Below, one piece after another: positions 1 through 8,792 of a stretch of 64,000 nt of DNA. The stretch spans positions 62,001 to 126,000 of the forward strand of contig NZ_VZOV01000001.1 of assembly GCF_008801915.1 (NCBI RefSeq), given 5' to 3'. Source of the stretch: Cupriavidus gilardii. Lineage in GTDB: Bacteria; Pseudomonadota; Gammaproteobacteria; Burkholderiales; Burkholderiaceae. Positions within the stretch are counted from its first letter, which is position 1. Each line of letters opens with the position of its first letter. The translations under genes and the position numbers were made by a program. A model generated the notes under the pieces. It worked only from the letters and a program-made list of their open reading frames with translations. It was not told the DNA's origin and made no database searches.

Positions 1-2
1 CC

Positions 3-278
3 GGCACTGGTACCGGCACCGGCACTGGTACCGGCAACCCCGCGCCGCCCGCGGTGCAGGGCAATGGCGCCGCGCAAGGCGCGGCCAACGGAGCGGCCGG
101 GGCACGGCCATCGGCAACGTCGCCCACGCCGTCTGTTGCGCCGCTGCCGCAAGCGGCACCGCCCGCCGCGCCGTCGGCCCCGCCATCCACGCCGGCCGCA
201 CCGCCGGCCCCGGTTCCAACACCGGCCCCGGCACCGCCGGCTACCAACGGCACGGCGAGCCCCAATGCCCCCGGCTGA
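3..278 (+). CDS. C-terminal tail of a Pro/Ala-rich protein (5' end outside window)
   Basis: The reading frame is open from the left edge to the TGA at 276-278. The visible part begins with a Gly-Thr dipeptide repeat (encoded by repeated GGCACTGGTACC units), followed by about 75 residues made almost only of Pro, Ala, Thr, Ser and Gly. No folded domain can be seen. Such tails are common at the ends of envelope or regulatory proteins of GC-rich bacteria, but the parent gene lies outside the window, so no function is given. A GTG at 54 could serve as a start, but there is no ribosome binding site in front of it, and the repeat upstream reads as continuous protein, so I treat this as a partial gene. 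Confidence 0.5.
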   Translation, partial: GTGTGTGTGTGNPAPPAVQGNGAAQGAANGAAGARPSATSPTPSVAPLPQAAPPAAPSAPPSTPAAPPAPVPTPAPAPPATNGTASPNAPG

Positions 279-344
279 CCGCGGTAGTCGCCGCAGTGCC
301 CCATGCGCTATGCTTGCGCGATTTGGTGAGGATAGGCGCGCACA

Positions 345-1016
345 ATGGGCATCCTGAGCTTGAGCAACCTGGTCGCGGAGTTCCTGCTCGCGTTCTCCGC
401 GCTGCTCAGTATCATCAACCCGTTCGGCATGGCCTTCGTGCTGTTCGACCGGACGCGCTTCCTGACCGTCGAGGAGCGCCGCAAGCTCAGCCGTCAGGTC
501 GCGATCAATTCGCTGATCGTGCTGCTGGTGACGTTCTTCCTCGGCACCGCCATCCTCGGCTTCTTCGGCATCTCGCTGCAGGCGTTGCGCCTGGCCGGCG
601 GCTTCGTGGTGGCGTTCAGCGGCTGGACCATGCTGAATGCGCCGACGCAGCCGGCCGAGAAGCGCATCGAGTCGGTCTCGACCGGCGATGTCACGCAGAT
701 GGCGTTTTTCCCGCTGACGATCCCGCTGACTACCGGTCCCGGGTCCATCGCCACCGCGATCGCGCTGAACGCCAGCCGCAGCCGCGAATGGCGCGATGCG
801 ATCGAGTCGGCGGTGGTGTCGGTGACGGTCAGCGTGGCGGTCGCGATCGTCGTCTACGTCGTCTACAGCCGCGCCGAGCTGCTGGCCCGCGTGCTCGGGC
901 CGGAAGGCACCAATGTCGTCACGCGACTGTCGGCCTTCCTGCTGCTGTGCATCGGCGTGCAGATCATGATGACCGGCATCAGCGAATACCTGACGTCGTT
1001 GCCGGGCCTGGGCTGA
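345..1016 (+). CDS. MarC family (UPF0056) integral membrane protein
   Basis: A 223-residue polytopic inner-membrane protein with about six hydrophobic segments. Family hallmarks are visible: the early segment ending in SIINPFG (residues about 20-26), and the LTIPLTTGPGSI loop near residue 127. This is the usual MarC/YchE/YhgN length. The biochemical role of the family is not settled; the early link to multiple antibiotic resistance in E. coli was later withdrawn, and a transport role is only presumed. The ATG at 345 is preceded by GAGG at a rather long spacing of about 13 nt. The gene stands alone and converges on the chemotaxis receptor gene at 1051, with a GC-rich hairpin in the gap. Confidence 0.88.
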   Translation: MGILSLSNLVAEFLLAFSALLSIINPFGMAFVLFDRTRFLTVEERRKLSRQVAINSLIVLLVTFFLGTAILGFFGISLQALRLAGGFVVAFSGWTMLNAPTQPAEKRIESVSTGDVTQMAFFPLTIPLTTGPGSIATAIALNASRSREWRDAIESAVVSVTVSVAVAIVVYVVYSRAELLARVLGPEGTNVVTRLSAFLLLCIGVQIMMTGISEYLTSLPGLG

Positions 1017-1022
1017 TCCGCG

Positions 1023-1049
1023 CGGCAGCCGTCGGCACGCCGGCTGCCG
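1023..1049. terminator. Hairpin in the convergent gap, likely bidirectional terminator
   Basis: CGGCAGCCG (1023-1031) and CGGCTGCCG (1041-1049) form a perfect 9-bp stem around a 9-nt loop. It fills the 34-nt gap between two convergent genes. There is no clear T-run on either side, so termination strength is uncertain. Confidence 0.5.
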
Positions 1050-1050
1050 G

Positions 1051-2550
1051 TCAATCCAGACGGAACTGTCCCACCGCGCCGGTCAGCCGCGCCAGTTGCT
1101 GCTGCTGGCGCGCGACCTCTTCGGCGGTCTGGTCGACATGGTCGGCGTTCTGGCGCGCTGCCGCGTCGATGCCGGCGATATTTCCATCCACCTGATCGAT
1201 GCCGGCGCGCTGTCCGCCGGTGGCGAGCGCCATCTGGTCGACGATGGCCGCGAGCCGCGCGACGCTGGCCTCGAGTTCGCCCATCGTGCTGCCGGCGGTG
1301 CCGACCAGCGCCGAGCCCGCGCGTGCGCGATCGACCGATTCGCCGATCAGCGCGCGGATTTCCTTGGCGGCCGCTGCGCTGCGCTGGGCCAGCGTGCGCA
1401 CCTCGCCCGCCACCACGGCAAAGCCGCGGCCCTGCTCGCCGGCGCGCGCGGCTTCGACCGAGGCGTTCAGCGCCAGGATATTGGTCTGGAACGCGATGCC
1501 GTCGATCACGCCGATGATGTCGGCGATCCGTTCGCTGGCGGCATGGATTTCGCCCATCGTGCGGATGACCGAGCCGATCACCTCGCCGCCCTGCGCCGCC
1601 ACCGCGCGCGACGTGCCCGCCAGCGTATGCGCCGCCTGCGCGTGGTCGGCGTTCTCGTGGGCGCTGCGGCGCAGTTCGCTCATCGCCGTGACGATTTCCT
1701 CCAGCGCGTGCTGCTGGCTGTGGGTGCGTTCGGCCAGCACCGCATTGCGCTGCAGGATGTCGCCGGAGGCGGCCGCCGCCTCGGCGGCGCTGTCACGCAC
1801 CTGCAGCAGCGTGCCGCGCACCGCATCGAGCGTGGCCTGGAACGAGCGCGCCAGCGCGCTGACAGGCTGCGGCTCGCCGGCGCGCGCCGGCGTCAGCGTC
1901 AGGTAGCCGGGATCGCGGCCGATGCGCGCGGCCAGCGCCGCGAGCTCGCCGGCGGAGCGGGCGTCGGCCTCCATCCGATAGGCCAGCACCACCAGTACCG
2001 CTGTCTGCACCACGACAAAGGCGGCATGCAGCAGCACGATGCCCAGGCCCGGCTCGGTGAAGCAGATCACGCCCCAGCCCCACGTCTGAAAGTAGTTGAA
2101 GCTCAGGTGGTGCACGGCGATCAGCGCCGCCGCCAGCAGGATCGGGCGGAAATCGCGATACGCGAGCAGCACGGACAGCAGCACGAATACCGCGAAGTGG
2201 TACTCCGCCTGTCCGTGCGCCTGGTGGATCAGCAGCCCGACCATCGCCATCGAGATCGCCGCGGTGGCCAGCCGCGTGCCGAGCCGGCCCGGCAGCGCCG
2301 CGGCCCACAGGCTGGCCGCCGCCGACAGCGGCAGGCCGACCGCCAGGCTCGGGCCGACCGTACCGTAGCGCCAGCCCGCCAGCAGCGAGGCGGCCCACAG
2401 CAGCCAGATCGTACCGACCAGCAGGCGGTCGGCGCGACGGTGAACGGCGGCCAGCAGCGTGCCGCCGGCCTCCGCCTCGGCCATCTGTTGATCCGGTCGG
2501 GCCGCGGCGCGATCCGTTTCGGCGCGCAAAGCCAGTGTGCTGCTACCCAT
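1051..2550 (-). CDS. Methyl-accepting chemotaxis protein with polytopic membrane sensor
   Basis: Signals to CheA/CheW and so to the flagellar motor. From the ATG at 2550 (499 residues) there is a short cytoplasmic N-terminus, then about six membrane segments between residues 40 and 192 with no sizeable periplasmic domain, a linker, and a cytoplasmic signalling domain (about 230-490). The hairpin tip [20 protein letters not shown] near residues 366-385 is the canonical CheA/CheW contact region. The start is chosen because AGGGGG lies just upstream; a TTG 21 nt earlier has no such site. The membrane part carries histidines 109, 112, 118, 147 and 148, which would sit in or near the membrane and could bind a metal or haem (inference). 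No clear HAMP domain is seen. The gene is divergent from the dehydrogenase at 2913. Confidence 0.92.
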   Translation of the reverse strand: MGSSTLALRAETDRAAARPDQQMAEAEAGGTLLAAVHRRADRLLVGTIWLLWAASLLAGWRYGTVGPSLAVGLPLSAAASLWAAALPGRLGTRLATAAISMAMVGLLIHQAHGQAEYHFAVFVLLSVLLAYRDFRPILLAAALIAVHHLSFNYFQTWGWGVICFTEPGLGIVLLHAAFVVVQTAVLVVLAYRMEADARSAGELAALAARIGRDPGYLTLTPARAGEPQPVSALARSFQATLDAVRGTLLQVRDSAAEAAAASGDILQRNAVLAERTHSQQHALEEIVTAMSELRRSAHENADHAQAAHTLAGTSRAVAAQGGEVIGSVIRTMGEIHAASERIADIIGVIDGIAFQTNILALNASVEAARAGEQGRGFAVVAGEVRTLAQRSAAAAKEIRALIGESVDRARAGSALVGTAGSTMGELEASVARLAAIVDQMALATGGQRAGIDQVDGNIAGIDAAARQNADHVDQTAEEVARQQQQLARLTGAVGQFRLD

Positions 2551-2912
2551 TCGATCCCCCTGTCGTTGCAATCAGTACGCACTCGTCGTGGATGTTGTTA
2601 TCGCGGCTGCACGACGGCATGCCGCCGCACCGACGATATCGGCAGATTCGGCGCGGACCTGAGGCCGGATGCGGTCATCGTTTACCCGCAGGAAGACGGG
2701 GTTTGCCGGTAAGGATTGCCAGCGCCGTTGTAAGGACGCATCGGCGGGCCGGCGTCGCGCGGATCGGCGTGCGGGGGGTGAGCTGGCAGCGGGCCCGCCT
2801 GGGCGGCCGCCAGGGGGCATATGGCGGCGGCGGCATGAAAGTTGCGGCCGCACGGCCAGGTGCCACGCGAGGGCGTGGCGTTCGCCAACCTTTGCCAGAC
2901 AGGAGACAGCCC
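2551..2912. other. 362-bp divergent intergenic region
   Basis: The region separates the minus-strand chemotaxis gene from the plus-strand dehydrogenase and should hold both promoters. A weak pair TTGCCG (2703) and TTGTAA (2728) with a 19-nt spacer faces the dehydrogenase. I see no convincing small gene or repeat in it; open frames here are long but lack ribosome binding sites. Confidence 0.4.
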
Positions 2913-3770
2913 ATGGCCACACCCGAGCAACTCCCGCCGCAGCATCAGGACCGGCAGCCCGGCCTGGAAAGCGAAATGCATCCGAAGCCCGACAGCGGCG
3001 CCGACGACTATGTCGGCAGCGGCCAGTTGACCGGCAAGGTCGCGCTGATCAGCGGGGGCGACAGCGGCATCGGCCGCGCCGTCGCGGTGGCGTTCGCGCG
3101 CGAAGGCGCCGATGTCGCGGTGGCCTATCTGAACGAGCACGAGGATGCCAGGGAGACCGCGCGCCTGGTCGAGGCAGCGGGCCGCCGCTGCCTGCTGATG
3201 GACGGCGATCTGGGCGACAGCGCCCATGCCGCGCAGGTGGTCGAGCGGACCGTCAAGGAACTCGGCAAGCTCGACATCCTTGTCAACAACGCGGCCGAGC
3301 AGCATCCGAAGCAGCAGCCCGAGCAGATCGACGAGGGCCAGGTCGAGGCGACCTTCCGCACCAACGTCTTCGCGATGTTCCACCTGACCCGCGCCGCGCT
3401 GCCGCATCTGCAGCCGGGCTCGGCCATCGTCAATACCACGTCGGTCACCGCCTATCGCGGCAGCGCGCACCTGCTCGACTACTCGTCGACCAAGGGCGCG
3501 ATCGTCTCGTTCACGCGCTCGCTGGCGCTGCAGGTGGTCAAGCGCGGCATTCGCGTCAATGGCGTGGCACCGGGGCCGATCTGGACGCCGCTGATCCCGT
3601 CGACCTTCCCGCCGGAGCAGGTCGAGAAATTCGGCAAGGAGACGCCGATGGGCCGCCCCGGCCAGCCGTTCGAGGTGGCCGCCGGCTTCGTCTTCCTCGC
3701 CTCGCGCGCGGCCAGCTATATCACCGGGCAGGTGCTGCATATCAACGGCGGCGAGGTGATCAACGGCTAG
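2913..3770 (+). CDS. Short-chain dehydrogenase/reductase, YghA-like
   Basis: A 285-residue NAD(P)-dependent oxidoreductase of the classical SDR type. An N-terminal extension of about 45 residues rich in Gln and Pro precedes the Rossmann fold, as in YghA/YdaD/GsiB-like stress-associated SDRs. Visible motifs are the nucleotide-binding SGGDSGIG (about residues 50-57), VNNAAEQH, the catalytic Ser in TTSVTAY, and the catalytic YSSTK. The C-terminal ITGQVLHINGG motif is also typical. The ATG at 2913 follows AGGAGACAG. Substrate is unknown; relatives are annotated as aldehyde or alcohol oxidoreductases and are often induced in stationary phase or osmotic stress. It is a single gene followed by a strong hairpin. 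Confidence 0.9.
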   Translation: MATPEQLPPQHQDRQPGLESEMHPKPDSGADDYVGSGQLTGKVALISGGDSGIGRAVAVAFAREGADVAVAYLNEHEDARETARLVEAAGRRCLLMDGDLGDSAHAAQVVERTVKELGKLDILVNNAAEQHPKQQPEQIDEGQVEATFRTNVFAMFHLTRAALPHLQPGSAIVNTTSVTAYRGSAHLLDYSSTKGAIVSFTRSLALQVVKRGIRVNGVAPGPIWTPLIPSTFPPEQVEKFGKETPMGRPGQPFEVAAGFVFLASRAASYITGQVLHINGGEVING

Positions 3771-3808
3771 CGCGAAGGCAAGTTTCGTTGTGGCAAGGGA
3801 ACCGAGGG

Positions 3809-3830
3809 GCCGGGCCGGCACCGGCCCGGC
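3809..3830 (+). terminator. GC-rich hairpin after the dehydrogenase gene
   Basis: GCCGGGCCGG (3809-3818) and CCGGCCCGGC (3821-3830) pair perfectly over 10 bp with a 2-nt centre. It lies 39 nt after the stop at 3770. No T-run follows, so it may need Rho or act only as a pause site. Confidence 0.5.
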
Positions 3831-3949
3831 GGGGTGGCGTTCGCGCTTGACGTTCGGGGCTCGGCGTCTAACCTGAAGGCTTGCTGGGGTAAGCTGCGCA
3901 TTCGTGCAGTGCGCCGCCATCGCGGTTGCCCGGTCCAGTCCTTGCCACC

Positions 3950-6097
3950 ATGGCCCACAGCTATCTCGGTACGCGCCACTACTTCGCCACGCAGCGCCGC
4001 ACCCTGGTGGCGCTGCTGTTCGGCGCGATCCTGTTCCCCGCGGCGGTGCTGGCAACCTGGGCGTGGCTGTCGCTGCGCGCGGACATGTCCGAGGCCGAGC
4101 AGCGCTCGGCGCGGCTGGCGCGGGTGATCCAGGAGCACGCCAGCAAGGTCTTCGAAGGCAATCACCAGATCAACAGCCGCATCCGCGATGCCACCGCCGG
4201 CTGGAGCAACGCGCAACTGCGCCAGCACGAGGACGACATCCACACCCGTCTTGCCGATATCGTCGGCGGGCTGCCGCAGGCGTCGTCGCTGGCGGTCTAC
4301 GACGAGCAAGGGTTGCTGCTGGCCAGCAGCCGCTTCTATCCGGTGCCGCGCGTATCGATCAGCGAGCGCGAGGATTTCCGTGCGATCGTCGGTGGGCTGC
4401 GTCCGTTCGACGTGACCGGTGTCGTCACCGACAAGGTGGTTCCCGAACGCGTGATCAACGTCAGCATGCCGCGGCTCGGGCCCGACGCGAATGTCGCCGG
4501 ACTGGTGTCGGTGGCAATGCGCCCTTCGTATTTCGCCGACTTCTATCGCGACGTGCTGAGCCAGGAGACGGGCGCCGAGGCCGCGCTGGTGCGCAGCGAT
4601 GGCGTGGTGCTGGCCGCGTATCCGGACAGCGTGCCCGAACAGGTGCCCGATGCGGTGCGCGAGGGACTGCAGCAGGTATCCGAGGGTTCCGGCGACAGCG
4701 TCGCGCGGATGGCGGGTCCTGGCGGCGACGACAGCATCGTCGCGCACTGGTCGATCGGCGGCGGACAGCTGCACGCCGTGGTCGGCATTCCGATGCGCGT
4801 GATTCACGCCCAGTGGCGGCACCGCCTGTATATCGGCGCGACCGTGGCGGCGATTCCCGCCTTCGCGCTGTGGGCGCTGGCCTGGATGAGCCTGCGCCGG
4901 CTCAAGCGCGAAGAGCAGTCGTATCTGCGATGGCAGGAGGAGGTCACGCGCCGCCAGGAAGTCGAGGAACGCTATCGGCAGTCGCGCAAGCTCGAGGCGG
5001 TGGGACATCTGATCACCTCGGTCGCGCACGACTTCCGCAACGTGCTGTCGGTGATCTCGTTCAATACCGATCTGATGATCACGCGTCCCGATGTCGCGCG
5101 CGAGAAGGCGCTGGCCGGCATCAAGCGCAGCGTGGCGAGCGGCGTCGCGCTCAGCAACCAGCTGATCGGCATGGCGCGCAAGCGCCAGCACCGCAAGGAG
5201 GTGTTGCTGCTGCCGCAGGAGGCCGAGGGCTGGACGCCGCTGATCCGCTCCGCGCTGGGGCCGCGCGTGCAGCTGCGCTACGAGGTCGACCCGGCCTGCT
5301 GGCCGGTCTGCGCCGACCGCAACGAGCTTGAACTGGCGATGATGAACCTGGCGTCGAACGCGCGCGACGCGATGCCCGGCGGCGGTCAATTCGTCGTCGC
5401 GGCCTCCAACGTGACGCTGGACGGCAGCCGTCCCGGAGGCGTGCGCGGCAATTATGTCTGCCTGTCGGCGCGCGACAACGGCAAGGGCATGCCGCCCGAG
5501 GTGGTGGAGCGGGTCTTCGAGCCGCTGTTCACCACCAAGACCGCGGGGCTGGGCAGCGGCCTCGGCCTGGCGCAGGTGCACGACTTCTGCCGCGAAGTCG
5601 ATGGCGTCGCGGTGATCGAGTCCGAAGTCGCCAAGGGCACGACAGTGCGGCTCTATCTGCCGGCCTGGGAACATGGCGACAGCCATGCGCGGACGCGCTG
5701 GGGGGCCGGCGCCAGCGCCGTGCTGATCGTTGCCGATCAGCCGCGCAGCGTGCAGAGCGCCGTCGAATCGCTGCAGGCCACCGGCCACCGGGTCACGCTG
5801 GTGCGCGACGAGGCCGAGGCGATGGCGGCGACCGACCGTTACGGCTTCGATCTGGTGATCGCCGATGCGCGCCTGGGTCCCGCGCTCGGGGGACTGGCGC
5901 TGCGCGACCGGCTGACTCGCAGCTTTCCCTTCCTGCCGGTGATCCTGATGACCGACGACGCCGACATGATCGCGCTGGCGTCGGTTTCCGGGCTGCCGTT
6001 CCTGCTCAAGCCATGGAACGCGCAGACGCTGGTCAAGGCCGGCATCCTGGCGCCGACCCGCGCGGCGGACGGGCAGTCGAGCCCGTCGCGGCTGTAG
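3950..6097 (+). CDS. Hybrid sensor histidine kinase with periplasmic sensor and C-terminal receiver
   Basis: A 715-residue membrane kinase. Order: transmembrane helix about 18-42, a periplasmic Cache-like sensor (about 45-285), a second helix about 292-313, a HisKA dimerisation helix with the phospho-acceptor His360 in SVAHDFRN, a HATPase domain (N box around Asn466/Asn470, G1 box DNGKGM 509-514, G2 around GLGSGLGL 533-540), and a receiver (about 590-700). In the receiver the phospho-acceptor Asp639 and Lys687 are present, but the usual acidic pair after the first strand is VADQ, with a single acid (Asp596), so phosphorylation may be weakened. I chose the ATG at 3950; an in-frame TTG at 3926 is possible, and neither has a clear ribosome binding site. 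No partner response regulator is adjacent; the lone receiver at 17022 is a distant candidate. Confidence 0.88.
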   Translation: MAHSYLGTRHYFATQRRTLVALLFGAILFPAAVLATWAWLSLRADMSEAEQRSARLARVIQEHASKVFEGNHQINSRIRDATAGWSNAQLRQHEDDIHTRLADIVGGLPQASSLAVYDEQGLLLASSRFYPVPRVSISEREDFRAIVGGLRPFDVTGVVTDKVVPERVINVSMPRLGPDANVAGLVSVAMRPSYFADFYRDVLSQETGAEAALVRSDGVVLAAYPDSVPEQVPDAVREGLQQVSEGSGDSVARMAGPGGDDSIVAHWSIGGGQLHAVVGIPMRVIHAQWRHRLYIGATVAAIPAFALWALAWMSLRRLKREEQSYLRWQEEVTRRQEVEERYRQSRKLEAVGHLITSVAHDFRNVLSVISFNTDLMITRPDVAREKALAGIKRSVASGVALSNQLIGMARKRQHRKEVLLLPQEAEGWTPLIRSALGPRVQLRYEVDPACWPVCADRNELELAMMNLASNARDAMPGGGQFVVAASNVTLDGSRPGGVRGNYVCLSARDNGKGMPPEVVERVFEPLFTTKTAGLGSGLGLAQVHDFCREVDGVAVIESEVAKGTTVRLYLPAWEHGDSHARTRWGAGASAVLIVADQPRSVQSAVESLQATGHRVTLVRDEAEAMAATDRYGFDLVIADARLGPALGGLALRDRLTRSFPFLPVILMTDDADMIALASVSGLPFLLKPWNAQTLVKAGILAPTRAADGQSSPSRL

Positions 6098-6124
6098 CGC
6101 TCGGCCGCGCCTGCCCGCTGCCGT

Positions 6125-8773
6125 TCAACCGGTGCGGCGCAACAGCGCGACCGGCAGCGGATCGAGTATGTCCGCGACGCGCAGCCGGCCGTTCGGCGCG
6201 GACAGCATGCGCCCGGTCAGCGCATCGGTCCAGCGGCTGGCGCCTGGCTCGCCGACGCACAGCAGCGTGTCGCCCCATGCGGCCGGCGCGATCGCGGGCC
6301 GGTCCTGCACCAGCCGGGCGTCCAGCCGCGCGGTGATCGCGATCGCGCGATCGTCGCCGCGCCGCCGCTCGAACGCCAGCAGATGCGACGCCGCCGGGCC
6401 TTCGCCATGCAATTGCCGGTAGCCGCCATCGCGGAACAGCGCGGGCTGTTGCTGCCGCGCGGCCAGCAGTGCGCGCACCAGCTGCACCTTGATGCGGCCG
6501 TCGCGCCATTGTTCGAGCCACGCTTGCCAGCCCGCCGAGCAGGCCAGTGCCGCGCGCAGCGAGTCGTAGTCGACGGGGCGGCGGTTGTCGGGATCGACGA
6601 GGCTGAAGTCCCAGCCCTCCGTGCCCTGATACCGGTCCGGCACGCCTGGGGCGGTGAGTTGCAGTAGCGTCTGCGCCAGGCTGTTCAGCGCGCCGGCCGG
6701 TGCGATGCGTTGCGCGAAGCGCGCGATGCCGCCGAGCAGGTCGCTGTGCGCCATCGCCTGCAGCAGCCCCGCATAGGCCTGTTCGTAGCCCTCGTCGGGC
6801 CGCGTCCAGTGGCCGTGCCGCTTGGCTTCGCGCACCGCCTTGGTCTGCCACGCGCCGACGCGCTCGAGCAGTGCCTGCACGGCCGGGTCGCCGGCATCGC
6901 GGTCGGCGCGCAGTTCGGGCGGCCACGCGCCGACCAGGGTTTGATACAGCATCAGCCGGTCGGCGCCATCGGGACCGGCGCGCTGGGCCGAATCTGCGAG
7001 CCGCAGCGCGCGGGCTTCCCACTCCCCGACCGCGGCCTGCCATTCCGGCGCGAGTTCGCTCAGCACCGCCAGCCGCATCCGCATGTCCTCGCCGCGCTTG
7101 TGGTCGTGGGTCGCGGTCGCCAGCATCGCGTGCGGCCAGACCTGCGCGCGCACCGCCATGCGGGCATGGAAGCGGTCCGGCGGCATCGCCAGCGTGGCGG
7201 GGTGGCTGCCGACCTCGTTGCGCGACAGCAGCCGGCCGTAGCGGTAGAACATCGTGTCTTCGGCGGCCTTGGCGGCCAGCGGCGGCATCAGTTGCTGCAC
7301 GCGGGCGCGCGCCTCGCGCAGCGCGGCGTCGCCATGCGGACCCGCGCAGAGCCAGGCCAGCAAGCGATCGACGGTCGCGCTGTCGTCGGGACGGACCGCG
7401 CGCCGGGCCAGTTCGGCGGCGGCCTCCAGCCGCAGGCGGTCCTCGCGCGACCACGCGTGTTCTCCCAGATAGGTCCGGTAGACCTCCAGCGGTTCGAGCA
7501 GCGCCGCCAGCGCGCGGCGCCAGCTCGCCAGCGTCAGGTCGCGCGTGGCGGGCTCGGCGCGGGCACAGGCATGCAGGCGGCGGCAGGCGCCTTCGAATTC
7601 GGTGACCAGAAAGCGCGACAGCAGGTGGCGGCGTGCCTCGCGCACCTGCTCGCCATATTCGCGGCTGTCCCCGCTGACCTGCTGCCACAGTGTGGTCAGC
7701 GCCGTTTCGCCGGCGCCGTCGTGCAGCACCGCGCCGACCTCGTCCATGAAGTCGTAGCCGGTGGTGCCGTCGATCTGCCATTCGGTGCGCAGCGTTTCGT
7801 GCTCGGCCAGGATCTTTTCGATGACGATCCAGGGCCGCGCGCCGCGCGCCGCCATCGCGGCGTTCAGTTGCCCGCGCAGCTGCTGGCAATAGCCGCCCGG
7901 GTCGGCCAGGCCATCGACATGATCGACGCGCACGCCGTCGATCAGGCCATCGCGCGCAAGACGAAGCACCAGCGCATGCACGTCGTCGAACACCTGCGGC
8001 TGTTCGACGCGTACCGCGACCAGCTCGCTGACCTCGAAGAAGCGCCGCCAGTTCAGTTCGTCGGCCGCGGTACGCCACCAGGCGAGCCGATAGTTCTGCT
8101 GCTCCAGCAGCGCGTGCAGCCGCTCGACTCCGCCGGGCGCCGCCGCATCGAAGGCGTCGCCGCCGGCGTCGAACGCGGCCATCGACTCGTCGGACAACGG
8201 TACCTCGTGCTCGCCGTACTGCAGCCAATGGCGCTGCCCGTCGCCGCGGACCGCAATTTCGCCGGCCTGCAGCGTGTCCCAATACGGGCGTCCCAGGATC
8301 GGCAGCAGTACCTTGCCATGCAGTTCGGGATCGGGCGAATGCCAGTCGATATCGAAGTGTCCGGCGTAGGGGCTCTCCGCGCCGCGCGCCAGCACGTCGG
8401 CCCACCAGCGGTTGTGGGTCGAGCTGGCCGCCATATGGTTGGGCACGATATCGATGATCACGCCCAGCCCCGCGGCGCGCGCGCGTCCGGCCAGCGCCTG
8501 AAAGCCGGCGTCGCCGCCCAGCTCGGGGTTGATCCGCTGGAAATCGGTGACGTCGTAGCCGTGCGTCGAGCCGGGCTTGGCCGCGAAGATCGGCGACAGG
8601 TACAGATGGCTGACGCCGAGCGAGGCGAGATAGTCGACCTGGCGCTCGGCGTCGGCGAAGGTGAAGCCCGCATGCAGCTGCAGCCTTGCCGTGGCGCGCG
8701 GCACCAGGGTGTGGCCGCGGTCGGCGGCGTGATCGGCGTCGGAATGCGATTCGTTGCTGGAGGCTGACGACAT
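6125..8773 (-). CDS. treY: Malto-oligosyltrehalose synthase
   Basis: Rearranges the reducing-end alpha-1,4 bond of a maltodextrin into an alpha,alpha-1,1 bond, leaving a terminal trehalose unit (GH13 intramolecular transglucosylase, EC 5.4.99.15). 882 residues, somewhat longer than the roughly 700-850 usual. The first barrel strand region SHLYLSPIFAAKPGSTHGYDV (split here around residues 55-75) is typical. The nucleophile is Asp284 in VRVDHVDGL, and the acid/base is Glu319 in VIEKIL. It follows treZ by 19 nt on the same strand, so the two are surely co-transcribed; TreZ then releases trehalose. No strong ribosome binding site is seen in front of the ATG at 8773, which suggests coupling to treZ translation. 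Confidence 0.95.
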   Translation of the reverse strand: MSSASSNESHSDADHAADRGHTLVPRATARLQLHAGFTFADAERQVDYLASLGVSHLYLSPIFAAKPGSTHGYDVTDFQRINPELGGDAGFQALAGRARAAGLGVIIDIVPNHMAASSTHNRWWADVLARGAESPYAGHFDIDWHSPDPELHGKVLLPILGRPYWDTLQAGEIAVRGDGQRHWLQYGEHEVPLSDESMAAFDAGGDAFDAAAPGGVERLHALLEQQNYRLAWWRTAADELNWRRFFEVSELVAVRVEQPQVFDDVHALVLRLARDGLIDGVRVDHVDGLADPGGYCQQLRGQLNAAMAARGARPWIVIEKILAEHETLRTEWQIDGTTGYDFMDEVGAVLHDGAGETALTTLWQQVSGDSREYGEQVREARRHLLSRFLVTEFEGACRRLHACARAEPATRDLTLASWRRALAALLEPLEVYRTYLGEHAWSREDRLRLEAAAELARRAVRPDDSATVDRLLAWLCAGPHGDAALREARARVQQLMPPLAAKAAEDTMFYRYGRLLSRNEVGSHPATLAMPPDRFHARMAVRAQVWPHAMLATATHDHKRGEDMRMRLAVLSELAPEWQAAVGEWEARALRLADSAQRAGPDGADRLMLYQTLVGAWPPELRADRDAGDPAVQALLERVGAWQTKAVREAKRHGHWTRPDEGYEQAYAGLLQAMAHSDLLGGIARFAQRIAPAGALNSLAQTLLQLTAPGVPDRYQGTEGWDFSLVDPDNRRPVDYDSLRAALACSAGWQAWLEQWRDGRIKVQLVRALLAARQQQPALFRDGGYRQLHGEGPAASHLLAFERRRGDDRAIAITARLDARLVQDRPAIAPAAWGDTLLCVGEPGASRWTDALTGRMLSAPNGRLRVADILDPLPVALLRRTG

Positions 8774-8792
8774 GGTGGCAAGCGGCCGGCGT

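Noticed and set aside
1-35. GGCACTGGTACC repeats at the left edge as a possible mobile or regulatory repeat
   Set aside because: They are in frame and encode a Gly-Thr repeat continuous with the Pro/Ala-rich tail, so they are best seen as coding.
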